Notes: generated by a model from the sequence alone, not told the origin. A stretch of DNA of 64,000 bases from CBDATA01 sp965215615 (GCA_965215615.1 OZ244068.1:1-64000); one strand, 5' to 3'. Positions 54,174 through 63,498 are shown, counted from the stretch's first letter. A program made the numbers and translations.

Positions 54174-54222
54174 TGTGCGGGCGGCTTTTTTAGAATTGGT
54201 CGCTGATGGGCGGAGCAAAACC

Positions 54223-56202
54223 ATGATTGATGTCGGGCTGCTGCCCGATCTGCTGCTTCTGGTGGGGCTCGCCATCCCCATCGTGGCGCTCGCCCACCGG
54301 GTCAAGGCCCCGCCGCTGCTCGGCTTCGTGCTGGTCGGGGTGCTCGTCGGGCCCGCCGGCCTCGGCCTGATCGCGGTGCCGGAAAACATCGCGACCCTGA
54401 TGGAGCTCGGCGTCGCGCTGCTGCTCTTCGCGGTCGGGTTGGAACTTTCGCTTTCGCATGTGCGGCAGTGGGGCCGGATGGTCTTCGTCGGGGGCGGCAT
54501 CCAGGTCGCCGGCACGATCGCGATCTTCTTCCCGATCCTCGTGGTTTTCGGCGTTTCGGTCCCGAGCGCGCTCTTCTACGGGGCGCTCGCCGCGCTTTCC
54601 TCGACGGCGATCGTCTCCAAGACCTTCGCGGATCGGGGCGAACTGGATACCCCGGTCGGGCGCGCCTCGATCGGGATCCTGATCTTCCAGGATCTCATCG
54701 TCCTGCCGTTCGTCCTGCTCCTGCCGCTGCTCGGCGGCTTCCAGGGAGAGGCGGCCGCTTCGGCGCTCGGCGCGATGGCTCGCGGTCTTGCGATCGTTGC
54801 GGTTCTCATCGTCGGCGGGCGATTCCTCGTGCCGTGGGTGCTCGACCGGATCGCGCTCCTGCGGGACCGGGAGCTGTTCACGCTCTGTATCGGCTTCTTC
54901 GGGCTCGGGGCCGCCCTCGTCTCCCACAGCGCCGGGTTCTCGCTCGCGATCGGGGCGTTTCTCGCCGGGCTCATCCTCTCGGAATCCCGCTACGGGGTGC
55001 AGGCGCTCTCCGACGTGCTTCCGTTCCGGGCGCTTTTCAGCGCGGTCTTCTTCACCTCGATCGGGATGCTGCTGGACCCGACGATCCTGATCTCCCGGCC
55101 GCTGCTGGTGCTCGGCATCGGGGTCTCGATCCTGATCGTCAAGACGGCGATGACCACCGCCGGAGTGCTGGCGGCGCGGGGCCGGCTCCCGGCGGCGCTC
55201 GCGAGCGGGCTCGGCCTCGGGCACATGGGCGAGTTCTCCTTCCTGCTCGCCGCGGTCGGGACGTCGCTCGGCCTCTTCCTCGGCGACGACTACCAGTTGT
55301 TCCTCGCCACCGCCATCCTCTCGATGACCGTGGCACCGGTCTTCATCCACTTCGGGCCGGCGGTCGTCGAGCGGGTGGAGCGGTACCGCCGCGACCGGAT
55401 GCCGAGCAACGGGGAGGCTGCGAAAGATGCCGCCGACCACACCATCGTCGTCGGCTACGGGCTCGCCGGCCGCTATCTGGCGCGGGTGCTGAAGGCGGCG
55501 GGCCTCGGTTGCGTCGTCGTCGAGCAGAACCCGGATCTCGTGCGCCGGGCGCGTGCTGACGACCTTCCGGTGATCTTCGGTGACGGTGCCGAGGCCGCCC
55601 TCCTCGATCACGCGGGGGTGAAGCGGGCGCGGGCGGTGATCTTCGCGATCAGCTCGCCGTCCGCCGAGCGCCGCGGGGTGGCCGTCGCGCGGGAGAGGAA
55701 CCCCGGGGCACACATCATCGTCCGCACCCGCTTCGTCCGCGCCATAGACGACCTGCTGGAACTCGGGGCGACGGATGTGGTGGTCGAGGAGTTCGAGGCC
55801 TCGCTCGAACTCTTCGCGCGGGCGCTCGAAAGCTACGAGATTCCGGTCAACCGCATCTGGCGGGAACTGGAGGCGGTGCGCGCCGAGCACTACGGGCTCT
55901 TCCGCGACCGTCCGCATCCCGACCTGCGACTCGATGCGCTGAAGCACCTCGGTATCCACGACGCGCTCGAGATCGTGGAGGTGGAGCCCGGCTCGACGGC
56001 GCTCGGAAGCTCCGCCGCGTCGCTCGACCTGCGGAAGCGCACCGGCGCGATGCAGATCGCGGTGATCCGCGATGCCAAGCCGATCCACGAGAACCTCGCG
56101 GAGACGACCTATGAGGCGGGGGACACGGTGGTGCTGATCGGCAACCCGACGAGCCTCGAAGCGGCGCTCGAACTGTTTCGGTCGCGCGACGCGGCCGAGT
56201 AG
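54223..56202 (+). CDS. CPA2 cation:proton antiporter with TrkA-N/TrkA-C domains (KefB-like)
   Basis: A 659-residue protein. The first 390 residues are a monovalent cation:proton antiporter membrane domain (LLGFVLVGVLVGPAGLGLI, ELGVALLLFAVGLELS, LAALSSTAIVSKTFADRGEL, IGILIFQDLIVLPF). A Rossmann-type TrkA-N domain follows (HTIVVGYGLAGRYLARVLKA) and a TrkA-C-like end (GAMQIAVIRDAKPIHENLAE). It moves K+ or Na+ against protons with nucleotide gating. ATG 54223 has GGAG 8 bases upstream. It is divergent from sspA and not obviously linked in function. Confidence 0.9.
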   Translation: MIDVGLLPDLLLLVGLAIPIVALAHRVKAPPLLGFVLVGVLVGPAGLGLIAVPENIATLMELGVALLLFAVGLELSLSHVRQWGRMVFVGGGIQVAGTIAIFFPILVVFGVSVPSALFYGALAALSSTAIVSKTFADRGELDTPVGRASIGILIFQDLIVLPFVLLLPLLGGFQGEAAASALGAMARGLAIVAVLIVGGRFLVPWVLDRIALLRDRELFTLCIGFFGLGAALVSHSAGFSLAIGAFLAGLILSESRYGVQALSDVLPFRALFSAVFFTSIGMLLDPTILISRPLLVLGIGVSILIVKTAMTTAGVLAARGRLPAALASGLGLGHMGEFSFLLAAVGTSLGLFLGDDYQLFLATAILSMTVAPVFIHFGPAVVERVERYRRDRMPSNGEAAKDAADHTIVVGYGLAGRYLARVLKAAGLGCVVVEQNPDLVRRARADDLPVIFGDGAEAALLDHAGVKRARAVIFAISSPSAERRGVAVARERNPGAHIIVRTRFVRAIDDLLELGATDVVVEEFEASLELFARALESYEIPVNRIWRELEAVRAEHYGLFRDRPHPDLRLDALKHLGIHDALEIVEVEPGSTALGSSAASLDLRKRTGAMQIAVIRDAKPIHENLAETTYEAGDTVVLIGNPTSLEAALELFRSRDAAE

Positions 56203-56214
56203 TTGTCCTTCCGG

Positions 56215-56470
56215 GCTCAGGTCAAACCGCCGGAGCCATGGTCAATTGGGCCGGAGCCATGGTCAAACGGACCTGGACCCGGGTCATTCGGATTCCGTCA
56301 GAAACCAGCTTCAGCCACCGAAATACCGGCTTTTTCGCGGGAAAACCAGTTGTCAGCCGGATATCCGGCCGGTTCCGGTGGTTGTTGCCGGGAACCGCGA
56401 CCGGAGTCATCCGAGCCATGGTCAAATCGGCTGGAGCCATGGTCAAATCACCCCAGCTCAGGTCGAATCA
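56215..56470. repeat. Two clusters of a direct repeat with core GAGCCATGGTCAA
   Basis: The core GAGCCATGGTCAA occurs four times, near 56234, 56253, 56414 and 56434, with looser copies at the edges (GGGCTCAGGTCAAACC, AGCTCAGGTCGAATC). Units are about 19-21 bases apart and in the same orientation, in two clusters around a 130-base core. Serial terminal motifs of this kind occur in IS21-family ends, so this may be a remnant or small derivative element; it could also be a protein-binding array. This 295-base stretch holds no gene. Confidence 0.6.
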
Positions 56471-56497
56471 AGCTGGCGTTGCGTAAATTGGGGTGCC

Positions 56498-56656
56498 ATG
56501 CGGTCTGACGCTCTCGGTCCTTTTCGCCCGGGTGCCGGCACGAGACCGCCGTACCTCGCGGGGCGAAAATCCGAACAGGCGGAACTTCGCGCATGGCTCG
56601 CGGAGCTTTCCGAGGGGAAGTGTCCGGGCGCTCAGCTCGTCCTCTGCGGACTGTGA
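56498..56656 (+). pseudogene. N-terminal stub of an ORC1/NACHT-type ATPase, cut by an IS21 end
   Basis: The stub encodes MRSDALGPFRPGAGTRPPYL, AGRKSEQAELRAWLAEL and then AQLVLCG just where the P-loop (usually GPRGxGKT) should begin. This start (FRPGAGTxPPYLAGR) is typical of a group of AAA/ORC1-like ATPases. At about 56650 it runs into the IS21-type terminus and stops. The rest of the gene is not found beyond the remnant. It is broken and inactive. Confidence 0.6.
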
Positions 56657-57264
56657 GACGACAGATAAAACTGGTCCACTTGGCGACAGATAAAACTGGT
56701 CCACCCTTGAGCGTGTAGTGGGTTCATGAGTTCGCCTCGTGAGATTCGGGTTTGTTGGGGGTATGGGCGGAGGTCCGTGATGCCTCGGAAGAGTCCGCTG
56801 CGCCGCTTCTCGCGGAGTCGGTAGCTTTCGCCGCGGATGGTGATCACGTGGCTGTGGTGGAGCATCCGGTCCAGAATGGCGGTGGCGACCACTGCGTCTC
56901 CGAAGACGCGGCCCCATTCAACCACCGGGCGGTTCGAGGTCACCAGGAAGCCGCCGCGCTCGTAGCGCCGAGCGACGAGCTGGAAGAACAGATGGGCGGC
57001 ATCCTCTTCAAGAGGGAGGTCTCCGAGTTCGTCCACGATCAACAGCTTCGGCTTGGCGTAATGAGCGAGCTGTTCTTCGAGACGGCCAGTCAGATGAGCT
57101 TTCGCCAAACTCGCCACCAGCGTCGCCGCAGTGGTGAACAGGACCGTATAGCCCGAGAGGATGGCCCCTCGACCGACCGCTACGGCCAAGTGTGTCTTGC
57201 CGACGCCCGGGGGCCGAGCAAGAGCACCATTCTGGATCTGCCAAACCTGGATGGCTCCGGTCAA
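56632..57264 (-). pseudogene. istB: istB remnant of an IS21-family element
   Basis: The frame keeps most of IstB, the AAA helper of IS21 transposase: PGVGKTHLAVAVGRGAILSG, KLLIVDELGDLPLEEDAAHL, FQLVARRYERGGFLVTSNRP, and ESYRLREKRRSG near the natural end. The N-terminal domain is missing at the HEPN gene boundary. The Walker A GPPGVGKT lacks one C (57208-57213), so VLLLGP lies in another frame. The open frame then reads through the terminal repeats to 56632. With istA absent, the element is dead. Confidence 0.75.
56659..56704. mobile_element. IS21-family terminal repeats
   Basis: Two identical 21-base direct repeats (56659-56679 and 56684-56704) containing ACAGATAAAACTGGTCCAC, spaced by four bases. 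Repeated terminal motifs of this kind lie at ends of IS21-family elements. Outside them is the interrupted ATPase gene; inside is the istB remnant. The other terminus and istA are missing. Confidence 0.7.
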
Positions 57265-57755
57265 ATCGAAGCCTCTTTCGGAAGCCCCAGGCTCGTCCGC
57301 AGGGCAACCAACACTTCCAGCGTGCTGTGGTACGCAACTTCGAGTTCCCGTAGCGTCATGTTCGTCGGTTTCGTACTATGGACAACCGTGTGGCGCGCTC
57401 GCATGATGTTGTCCCATGAGGCATGCGCCTGCGTGTTTTCGATGCGACCGATGAAGCGATTTTTGTAATCAACGCCGAACTGATTGAGGGCATCGTTGAT
57501 TTTCCTTATGTCCGGACTGCGGAACGATCGCTCGGTCTGGTGTTTTACGAAGTTCGCCAGGCGCGAATCTCCGCTACGCTCAGCTCTCTCAACGAACTGC
57601 TTCGCCAGATGCCCCTCGTAATGCGATACGATCAGCAACACGATCGAAGCCACGAGCAGGCTTTCGATTCTCAGGGTGTCGGGAAGCGCTTCATCGAGTT
57701 TGGCGAGATGTCTACGAGACACGGAAAGAGCATCTTCGATATGTGGAAATTTCAT
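57261..57755 (-). CDS. HEPN-domain protein (RiboL-PSP-HEPN/MAE_28990-like)
   Basis: A 164-residue helical protein with ATG 57755. FPHIEDALSVSRRHLAKLDE starts the fold, LLVASIVLLIVSHYEGHLAK is the core helix of this HEPN group, and MRARHTVVHSTK carries the R-x4-H nuclease motif. Such HEPN proteins are expected RNases. It follows the DUF262 gene by 19 bases in the same direction, a two-gene module known in several genomes as a candidate TA or defence pair. A longer start at 57845 overlaps that gene. Its 3' end abuts the IS21 remnant. Confidence 0.7.
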   Translation of the reverse strand: MKFPHIEDALSVSRRHLAKLDEALPDTLRIESLLVASIVLLIVSHYEGHLAKQFVERAERSGDSRLANFVKHQTERSFRSPDIRKINDALNQFGVDYKNRFIGRIENTQAHASWDNIMRARHTVVHSTKPTNMTLRELEVAYHSTLEVLVALRTSLGLPKEASI

Positions 57756-57774
57756 TCCTTCACTCGGGTTTAGC

Positions 57775-58902
57775 TTACCCGAAGAGGAATTCTTCTGCGT
57801 GACGGAGCCGTTTGGATACGACATCCTCGTCCGTCGTTCCCGCACTCGTCATTTCCCGGAAACTTTCGTTCTTCACAAGACTCGCATATCGGGGTGAGAT
57901 GTCTTCCGGAATTTCATCCAGATGCTTCGAGAAAGCAGTCGAAACTGCATCGAAAACGGCAGCGTTCAAGCCCGCCTTGATGTGAAATGGTTTCTCGCCA
58001 AGCCTCTCGAAAAGAGCGTTCATGGTATTCTCGAAGATAGTCTGGAAAGATTCGATATTGCCACGATCGTCGTAGCGGTGGCGGTTCATGAAATCTGACA
58101 GGAAATCCTTCATGGGTTTTCTGTACTGGTCGGAATTCTCCCGAAGCGCGAGAAATCGGAGAACGAGTTCCACGTCGCGTTGACGCTTGTCCGGATCCTG
58201 TTTCCCAAAAATCTTTCGCCAGCTTGACTTCCCGTTCAAGGAACCGAGAAGTTCGTTGAAAGGGCCACTGAAAATGCAGTTGCGTATCTCCTGGCTGACG
58301 AGGTGAGTGCCTCCCGTGTTCAGCCTCTCGAAGATGTGATAAGCGCTCGTGGTATCCTGCGGATTCAGCTGCCGCACGACGAATGCTCGCAACACCGAAT
58401 CATTGAGCGTGTTGAATGCGGCGGGATCTGTCTCTTTCAGATTTTCGTAAGTCTTGTCGCGATAGGGACTTTGTTCGTGAAGTCCGCGGAGAGCGAATTT
58501 CCTGGATTGCTCGCCGTTGGCGGAAGGGAAGGCACCATCGAAAAAATGAACGATGCTGAGCAGTCGTTGTTGGCCATCGATAACCGTGTATTTCCTGTCG
58601 TCAGAGTTGACGAAAAAGAATACTGCCGGGACCGGTAAACCCAGAAGAAAGGATTCGATCAACTTCGTGGATTGCCGCAGGGACCAGACGAATTTGCGTT
58701 GGAACCCCGGGATGATGATCTGTTGGCGCCTGTATTTGGTGACGATGCCTTCGAGCGTGAAGTCGGCAGGATAGGTGGCTACTTCATACTGCGGTGGCGA
58801 GCTGTCGAGATCTTCGCGCTCGCTACGGACATCCTCGATTCCGGATGCCTTGAGATGATGTCGGTCGTTCCTCATCAAGGACTCCATGCGGCCTTCCCGC
58901 AC
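57775..58902 (-). CDS. DUF262 (GmrSD-type) protein, partner of the HEPN gene
   Basis: A 375-residue DUF262 protein. FTLEGIVTKYRRQQIIIPGF then QRKFVWS is the start of the ParB/Srx-like fold; KYTVIDGQQRLLSIVHFF carries DGQQR; AYHIFERLNTGGTHLVSQEI is the typical INxxG block. There is no DUF1524 nuclease domain, so it may depend on the HEPN protein for cleavage. It is unrelated in detail to SspE except for this fold. Start could be MESLMRND (58887). Lower G+C than the efflux genes beside it. Confidence 0.8.
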   Translation of the reverse strand: MREGRMESLMRNDRHHLKASGIEDVRSEREDLDSSPPQYEVATYPADFTLEGIVTKYRRQQIIIPGFQRKFVWSLRQSTKLIESFLLGLPVPAVFFFVNSDDRKYTVIDGQQRLLSIVHFFDGAFPSANGEQSRKFALRGLHEQSPYRDKTYENLKETDPAAFNTLNDSVLRAFVVRQLNPQDTTSAYHIFERLNTGGTHLVSQEIRNCIFSGPFNELLGSLNGKSSWRKIFGKQDPDKRQRDVELVLRFLALRENSDQYRKPMKDFLSDFMNRHRYDDRGNIESFQTIFENTMNALFERLGEKPFHIKAGLNAAVFDAVSTAFSKHLDEIPEDISPRYASLVKNESFREMTSAGTTDEDVVSKRLRHAEEFLFG

Positions 58903-58906
58903 CGGG

Positions 58907-61900
58907 TCAGGAGGCGGGGCTCAGGGCACCGGCTTCGGGTTCGTTTTCGGTGCGTCGCTTCCTGCGGGCGGCGAAAGCCTCGGTGAAGCTGTCGAGGCTG
59001 TCATAGACCACCGGGACGACGATCAGGGTCAGGACCGTCGCGAGGGTCAGGCCGAAGATGACCGCGACTCCCATCGCCGACCAGAACTGCGAGCTTTCGC
59101 CGCCGGTCGTGATCTGGAAGTTGAAGAAGTCGATGTTCACCCCGAGAGTCAGCGGGATGAGCCCGAGCACGGTGGTGACCGCGGTGAGCAGCACCGGCCG
59201 GAGGCGGATCGAGCCGGCGGTGATGACTGCCTGGCGGCGGGTCATGCCGTCGCGGCGCAGTTGCCGGATGAAGTCGCAGAGCACGATGGCGTTGTTGACC
59301 ACGATGCCCACCAGCGAGATCACCCCGATCCCGGTCATGATGATCCCGAAAGCGGTCCCGGTGATGAGCAGGCCCCAGAGCACGCCGATCATCGAGAGCA
59401 CGACCGAGGTGATGATGACGAGCGGCAGCACCAGCGAGTCGAACTGGGTCACCAGCACCAGCAGGATCAGGAGCACCGCGATCACGAAGGCGCGCGAGAG
59501 GAACTCGGTGGCCGCGAGCTCCTCCTGGTTGGAGCCGGAGAACGCCCAGCGGTAGCCCGGAGGCCACGCCATCGCGTCCAGTTCGGTCGCCACTTCGCTG
59601 CGCACCTCGGCATCGGTGCGGCCCGATTCGCGCACCACGTCGCCTTCGAGGGTGACTACCCGGCTCATGTCCACCCGATTCACGGTGGCGGGGCCCATGG
59701 ACTGGCGCAGGTTGGCCACCGTGCGGATCGGCACCGGCAGGCCGTCCCCGTCCGGCACCGTCAGCTCGGCGATTGCGTCGAGCGAACGGCGGGCTTCGGG
59801 AACCAGGCGGACCCGGATGTCGTGCTCGTCCTCGCCGATCCGGTACTTGGAGGCCTCGGCCCCGAGGATTCCGGTCTGCACGGTGGCGGCGATCACCTGG
59901 GTGTTCACCCCCGAGCGCATCGCTTCCTCGCGGTTCACGTCCACGAGGAACTCCGGCTTGCCCCGATCGAGGTCGCTGTCGAGATTGACGAGGCCTTCGA
60001 TGTTCTGGATGCGGGCGAGAGCCTCTTCCGAGAGCCGGGCGAGCTCGTCGAGATCGTCGCCGAAGACCCGGACCGAGACCGCGGCCCCGGTCGGCGGGCC
60101 GTCCTGCGGCGCATCCACCTGGATCTTGGCACCGACGATGCCGGCGAGCCGGGCGCGGACCTGCTCCATGGTGAGGAAGCTGTCGCGCTGCGTCCGGTCG
60201 GTCCGCTCATGCAGATAGAGCGAGACCTGGCTCACGTTCTGGTTCGCGCCGCCTCCCATCGGATTCACGCCGACGCTCGCCGCGCCGACGCTCGCCACCT
60301 GGTGCTTGAGATCCACCGTGTCGCCGGTGAGGGCCTCGACCTGCGCCACCAGCGCATTGGAAGTGTCGAGACTCGAACCGGTGGGGCCTTCGATGTCCAC
60401 GATGATCTGGCGGGGCTCCACCTCGGGGAACAGCTCGGTTCCCGGACCGACGGCCGCGTAGATCCCGACCGTCGCCACCAGAACCGAACCCATGGTCCAG
60501 ACGATCCCCGACCGGTGGTCGGTCAGGTAGGGAGACCAGCCGAAAAGGCGCCTCACGAGGGTCCAGCCGAGCCACATCACGCCCTGCAGCAGGAAGGCGC
60601 CTACCGCGAGGCCGCCGAGCGCGCCGGCGAGCACGAAGACGCTGCCCGCCTGGAAGAACATCGCTCCCATCCCGATCGCGGCGGCACTGGCCATGAATGC
60701 CACGAAGGCGGCGGGGAGCGCCCAGTTCCTGAGGAACCAGCTCCGGGTTCCGGCATCTGCTCCCGGGTCGAGCGCCCATTCGAGCGTCCGCCGGTAGGCG
60801 CGACGGAAGGGATGTTCGCGGTACGAATCTTCGGCCAGCTCGAGCACCTGGCTCCACACGTTCGAGACTTCCGTCGCTCCCTCATCCGGAGACCGGACCT
60901 CGACCCCGGCCGCCTCCGCTTCCCGCACCGCCTTGGGCGGCTTCATCAGATGGGCGCACAACGTCGGGTTGATGATGAGTGCGACCGCGAGCGAGGCGGA
61001 GAGGCCGATGATGATGGTCACCGGGAGATAGGACATGAAGTTCCCGATCATCCCCGGCCAGATGAGCAGCGGCGAGAACGCGCAGAGGGTGGTGATGGTG
61101 GAGGCGATCACCGGGGTCGCGACCTCTTTCGTCGCCCGGTACGCGGCCTCTGGCCCGGCAGCCCCCATCTCGCGGTGGCGGTAGATGTTCTCGACGATCA
61201 CCACCGCGTTGTCCACGAGCATCCCGAGCATCAGGATCAGGCTGAAGAGCACCATCATGTTCAGCGTGTAGCCGATCCAGCCGATGACGAGGAACGAGAG
61301 CATCATCGAGAGCGGAATCGCCACCCCGACGAAGAAACTGTTGCGAAGCCCCACGAAGGCCATCAGGCAGCCGACCACCAGCAACAGGCCGGAGATCACG
61401 TTGTTCTCCAGCTCGTTCACCATCCGCCGGATTTCCACCGAGATGTCGCCGATCACCGAGATCTGGATGCCCGGCGGGAGGCGCTCGTCCCATTCGTCGA
61501 GCCGTTCGTTGATGAGGTCGGCCACCGTCACCAGGTTCGCGCCGGAGCGCTTGGTGATCGAGAGGGTGACCGAGGGTTCGAGATCCACTCGGGAGCGGCT
61601 CGCCTCGTCCTCGAAGCCGAACCGGACCTCGGCGACATCGCGGATGAACACCGGATCGCCGTCCCGCACCTTGATGACGAAATCCTCGATCTGCGAGGGA
61701 TCCCGGATTTCGGCCGGAAGCCGGACCAGATAGTCCAGTTCGCCCATGTTGATCTCGCCGCCTGGCACGTTCCGGTTCTCGCGCGCGATCGCGACCACCA
61801 CGTCCGAAAGGCTCAGCTCGAAGAGCTGGAGCCGCTTGGGATCCACCTGGACCTCGACTTCCCGCTCCCGGCCGCCGATGACCGAGACCTGGCTGACCCC

Positions 61901-62401
61901 GAGGATCGTCTCGAGGTCGTCCTGAAGATCCTCCGCCACGTCGGTCAGTCGCTCGGCACCGATCGTCCCGGAGAGGGTTGCGACCATCACCGGAACCTCG
62001 GAGAAATCGATGTCCCGGACCAGGGGATCCTCGGCTTCCGGCGGAAGCAGCGGCCGGGCGATGTCCACCCGCTCGCGCACCGAAGCGAGAGCTTCCTGGG
62101 TGTCCTCTCCGGTCTCGAACTCGACCTCGATCATCGAAAAGCCCTCGCTCGTGGACGAACGCATCTCCTTGATGCCGGCGATGGACTTGATTTCGGTCTC
62201 GATGGGGCGGGTCACCACCGCCTCCATGTCGCTCGGGCTGACCCCCGGATACACGGTGTGCACCATCACGAGCGGAAATTCGACCTCGGGAAACGACTCC
62301 CGCTGGAGCGAGACATAGACCCCGGTCCCCGCCAGGCAGATCACCAGGATCATGAAATACACCGACATGCGGTGCTGGATGGCGTACTTCGTGAGCCTCA
62401 T
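58907..62401 (-). CDS. RND efflux transporter permease (AcrB-like)
   Basis: An 1164-residue inner-membrane RND pump. It starts MRLTKYAIQHRMSVYFMILV and has YPGVSPSDMEAVVTRPIETE, AFVGLRNSFFVGVAIPLSMM, GMLVDNAVVIVENIYRHREM (proton-path Asp followed by Asn) and GIVVNNAIVLCDFIRQLRRD. It is longer than AcrB because of an added hydrophobic stretch in the middle (about residues 540-640, FVAFMASAAAIGMGAMFF and following). It works with the adaptor and outer-membrane channel encoded upstream, with ATGA coupling, to export hydrophobic compounds. Confidence 0.9.
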   Translation of the reverse strand: MRLTKYAIQHRMSVYFMILVICLAGTGVYVSLQRESFPEVEFPLVMVHTVYPGVSPSDMEAVVTRPIETEIKSIAGIKEMRSSTSEGFSMIEVEFETGEDTQEALASVRERVDIARPLLPPEAEDPLVRDIDFSEVPVMVATLSGTIGAERLTDVAEDLQDDLETILGVSQVSVIGGREREVEVQVDPKRLQLFELSLSDVVVAIARENRNVPGGEINMGELDYLVRLPAEIRDPSQIEDFVIKVRDGDPVFIRDVAEVRFGFEDEASRSRVDLEPSVTLSITKRSGANLVTVADLINERLDEWDERLPPGIQISVIGDISVEIRRMVNELENNVISGLLLVVGCLMAFVGLRNSFFVGVAIPLSMMLSFLVIGWIGYTLNMMVLFSLILMLGMLVDNAVVIVENIYRHREMGAAGPEAAYRATKEVATPVIASTITTLCAFSPLLIWPGMIGNFMSYLPVTIIIGLSASLAVALIINPTLCAHLMKPPKAVREAEAAGVEVRSPDEGATEVSNVWSQVLELAEDSYREHPFRRAYRRTLEWALDPGADAGTRSWFLRNWALPAAFVAFMASAAAIGMGAMFFQAGSVFVLAGALGGLAVGAFLLQGVMWLGWTLVRRLFGWSPYLTDHRSGIVWTMGSVLVATVGIYAAVGPGTELFPEVEPRQIIVDIEGPTGSSLDTSNALVAQVEALTGDTVDLKHQVASVGAASVGVNPMGGGANQNVSQVSLYLHERTDRTQRDSFLTMEQVRARLAGIVGAKIQVDAPQDGPPTGAAVSVRVFGDDLDELARLSEEALARIQNIEGLVNLDSDLDRGKPEFLVDVNREEAMRSGVNTQVIAATVQTGILGAEASKYRIGEDEHDIRVRLVPEARRSLDAIAELTVPDGDGLPVPIRTVANLRQSMGPATVNRVDMSRVVTLEGDVVRESGRTDAEVRSEVATELDAMAWPPGYRWAFSGSNQEELAATEFLSRAFVIAVLLILLVLVTQFDSLVLPLVIITSVVLSMIGVLWGLLITGTAFGIIMTGIGVISLVGIVVNNAIVLCDFIRQLRRDGMTRRQAVITAGSIRLRPVLLTAVTTVLGLIPLTLGVNIDFFNFQITTGGESSQFWSAMGVAVIFGLTLATVLTLIVVPVVYDSLDSFTEAFAARRKRRTENEPEAGALSPAS

Positions 62402-63498
62402 CGTCCGTTTCCTCCGTCAGCCTGGCGGGGCGATCCGGCTACCCGCACCTCCTGGCCGTCGAGCAGGTTGCGATGGCCGGCCACCACCACCGTTTCGCCG
62501 ATTTCGAGGCCGGAAGCGACGAGCACCTGGTTGCCGCGGCCCGGCCCGAGGGTCACCGGCCGCATCTCCACCTGGCCGCCTTCGAGTACGAAGACGAACG
62601 GCTTGGCGTCGCGCTCGACGATCAGATCCCGCGAGACCACGACCGCGTTCTCGAACACCTGCCGCTCGAGTTCGGCGCGAACGATCAGCCCCGACCGCAG
62701 CATCCCCTCCGGGTTCAGGACCTCCACTTCCGACTCGAAGACGCGGCCCGGTGAGGAAGCGGCGGGGGCGATGTAGCGGATCTGCCCCTCGAAGCGCTTA
62801 TCCGGATAGGCATCCACGGTCAGGGTCGCCGGCGATCCGATCCGGAAGTAGGCGATGTCCCGCTCCGGGATGCCGACCGTGGCGAGGAGTTTCTCGATCT
62901 GGTGGATATCGGCGACCGGATTGCCCGGCGCGAGTACCTCTCCTCGTTCCACGTGCCGCTCGACCACGACGCCGGTCACCGGTGCGAAAACCTCCGACCG
63001 GGAGAGCCGGAGGCGGGCGGTGGCGAGCCGGGCTTCGGCGACTTCGAGGTTCGCCTCGGCCGTTTCGAGTTCCTGGCGCGGCGCGGCATCCCGCTCTACC
63101 AGCTCATTCGACCGGTCGAAATCCACGCGGGCCGCTTCGAGGGCGACCTCCGCCTCGTGAGCCGCGGCTTCGAGCAGGTCCACCCCGACGCGGGCCATCA
63201 CGGAACCCGCTTCGACCCGGTCGCCCTTCTCGAAAGTCACCTCGGAGACGGTTCCGCCGAGCTCGCTCGCCACCCGCACCTCGGTCCCCGGCTCCAGCCT
63301 TCCGGCGATCTGGAGCACATCCACCAGGATTTCGGGGGTGATCGTCGCCGTCTCCACCGGAGGCCGGACATCCCGGGTCTCGGGCGGGATTTCCGCGGCC
63401 ACGTTCGTTTCGCCGCCGCAGCCGGCGAGCAGGCAGGCCCCGAGCAGGATGGACACCGCGGCGGCGAACGGGCGATGGGGCCGAAGACTACTGGTCAC
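62398..63498 (-). CDS. RND efflux periplasmic adaptor (membrane fusion protein)
   Basis: A 366-residue lipoprotein (FAAAVSILLGACLLAGCGGE, lipobox LAGC). VASELGGTVSEVTFEKGDRV is the lipoyl half-motif, followed by an alpha hairpin (about 110-165) and ARLRLSRSEVFAPVTGVVVE as the second lipoyl half, then beta-barrel and membrane-proximal domains. It bridges the RND pump and the outer-membrane channel. Start overlaps the channel gene by 11 bases; stop overlaps the permease ATG by four. Confidence 0.9.
   Translation of the reverse strand: MTSSLRPHRPFAAAVSILLGACLLAGCGGETNVAAEIPPETRDVRPPVETATITPEILVDVLQIAGRLEPGTEVRVASELGGTVSEVTFEKGDRVEAGSVMARVGVDLLEAAAHEAEVALEAARVDFDRSNELVERDAAPRQELETAEANLEVAEARLATARLRLSRSEVFAPVTGVVVERHVERGEVLAPGNPVADIHQIEKLLATVGIPERDIAYFRIGSPATLTVDAYPDKRFEGQIRYIAPAASSPGRVFESEVEVLNPEGMLRSGLIVRAELERQVFENAVVVSRDLIVERDAKPFVFVLEGGQVEMRPVTLGPGRGNQVLVASGLEIGETVVVAGHRNLLDGQEVRVAGSPRQADGGNGR

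Noticed and set aside
56215..56470. CRISPR array
   Set aside because: Repeats are short, imperfect and spaced 19-21 bases with no spacer-like variety; no cas genes are nearby.
58886..62776. 1296-codon open frame on the plus strand
   Set aside because: It is exactly antisense to the RND permease. It is His/Asp/Arg-rich with no domain, as expected for the shadow of a high-G+C gene.
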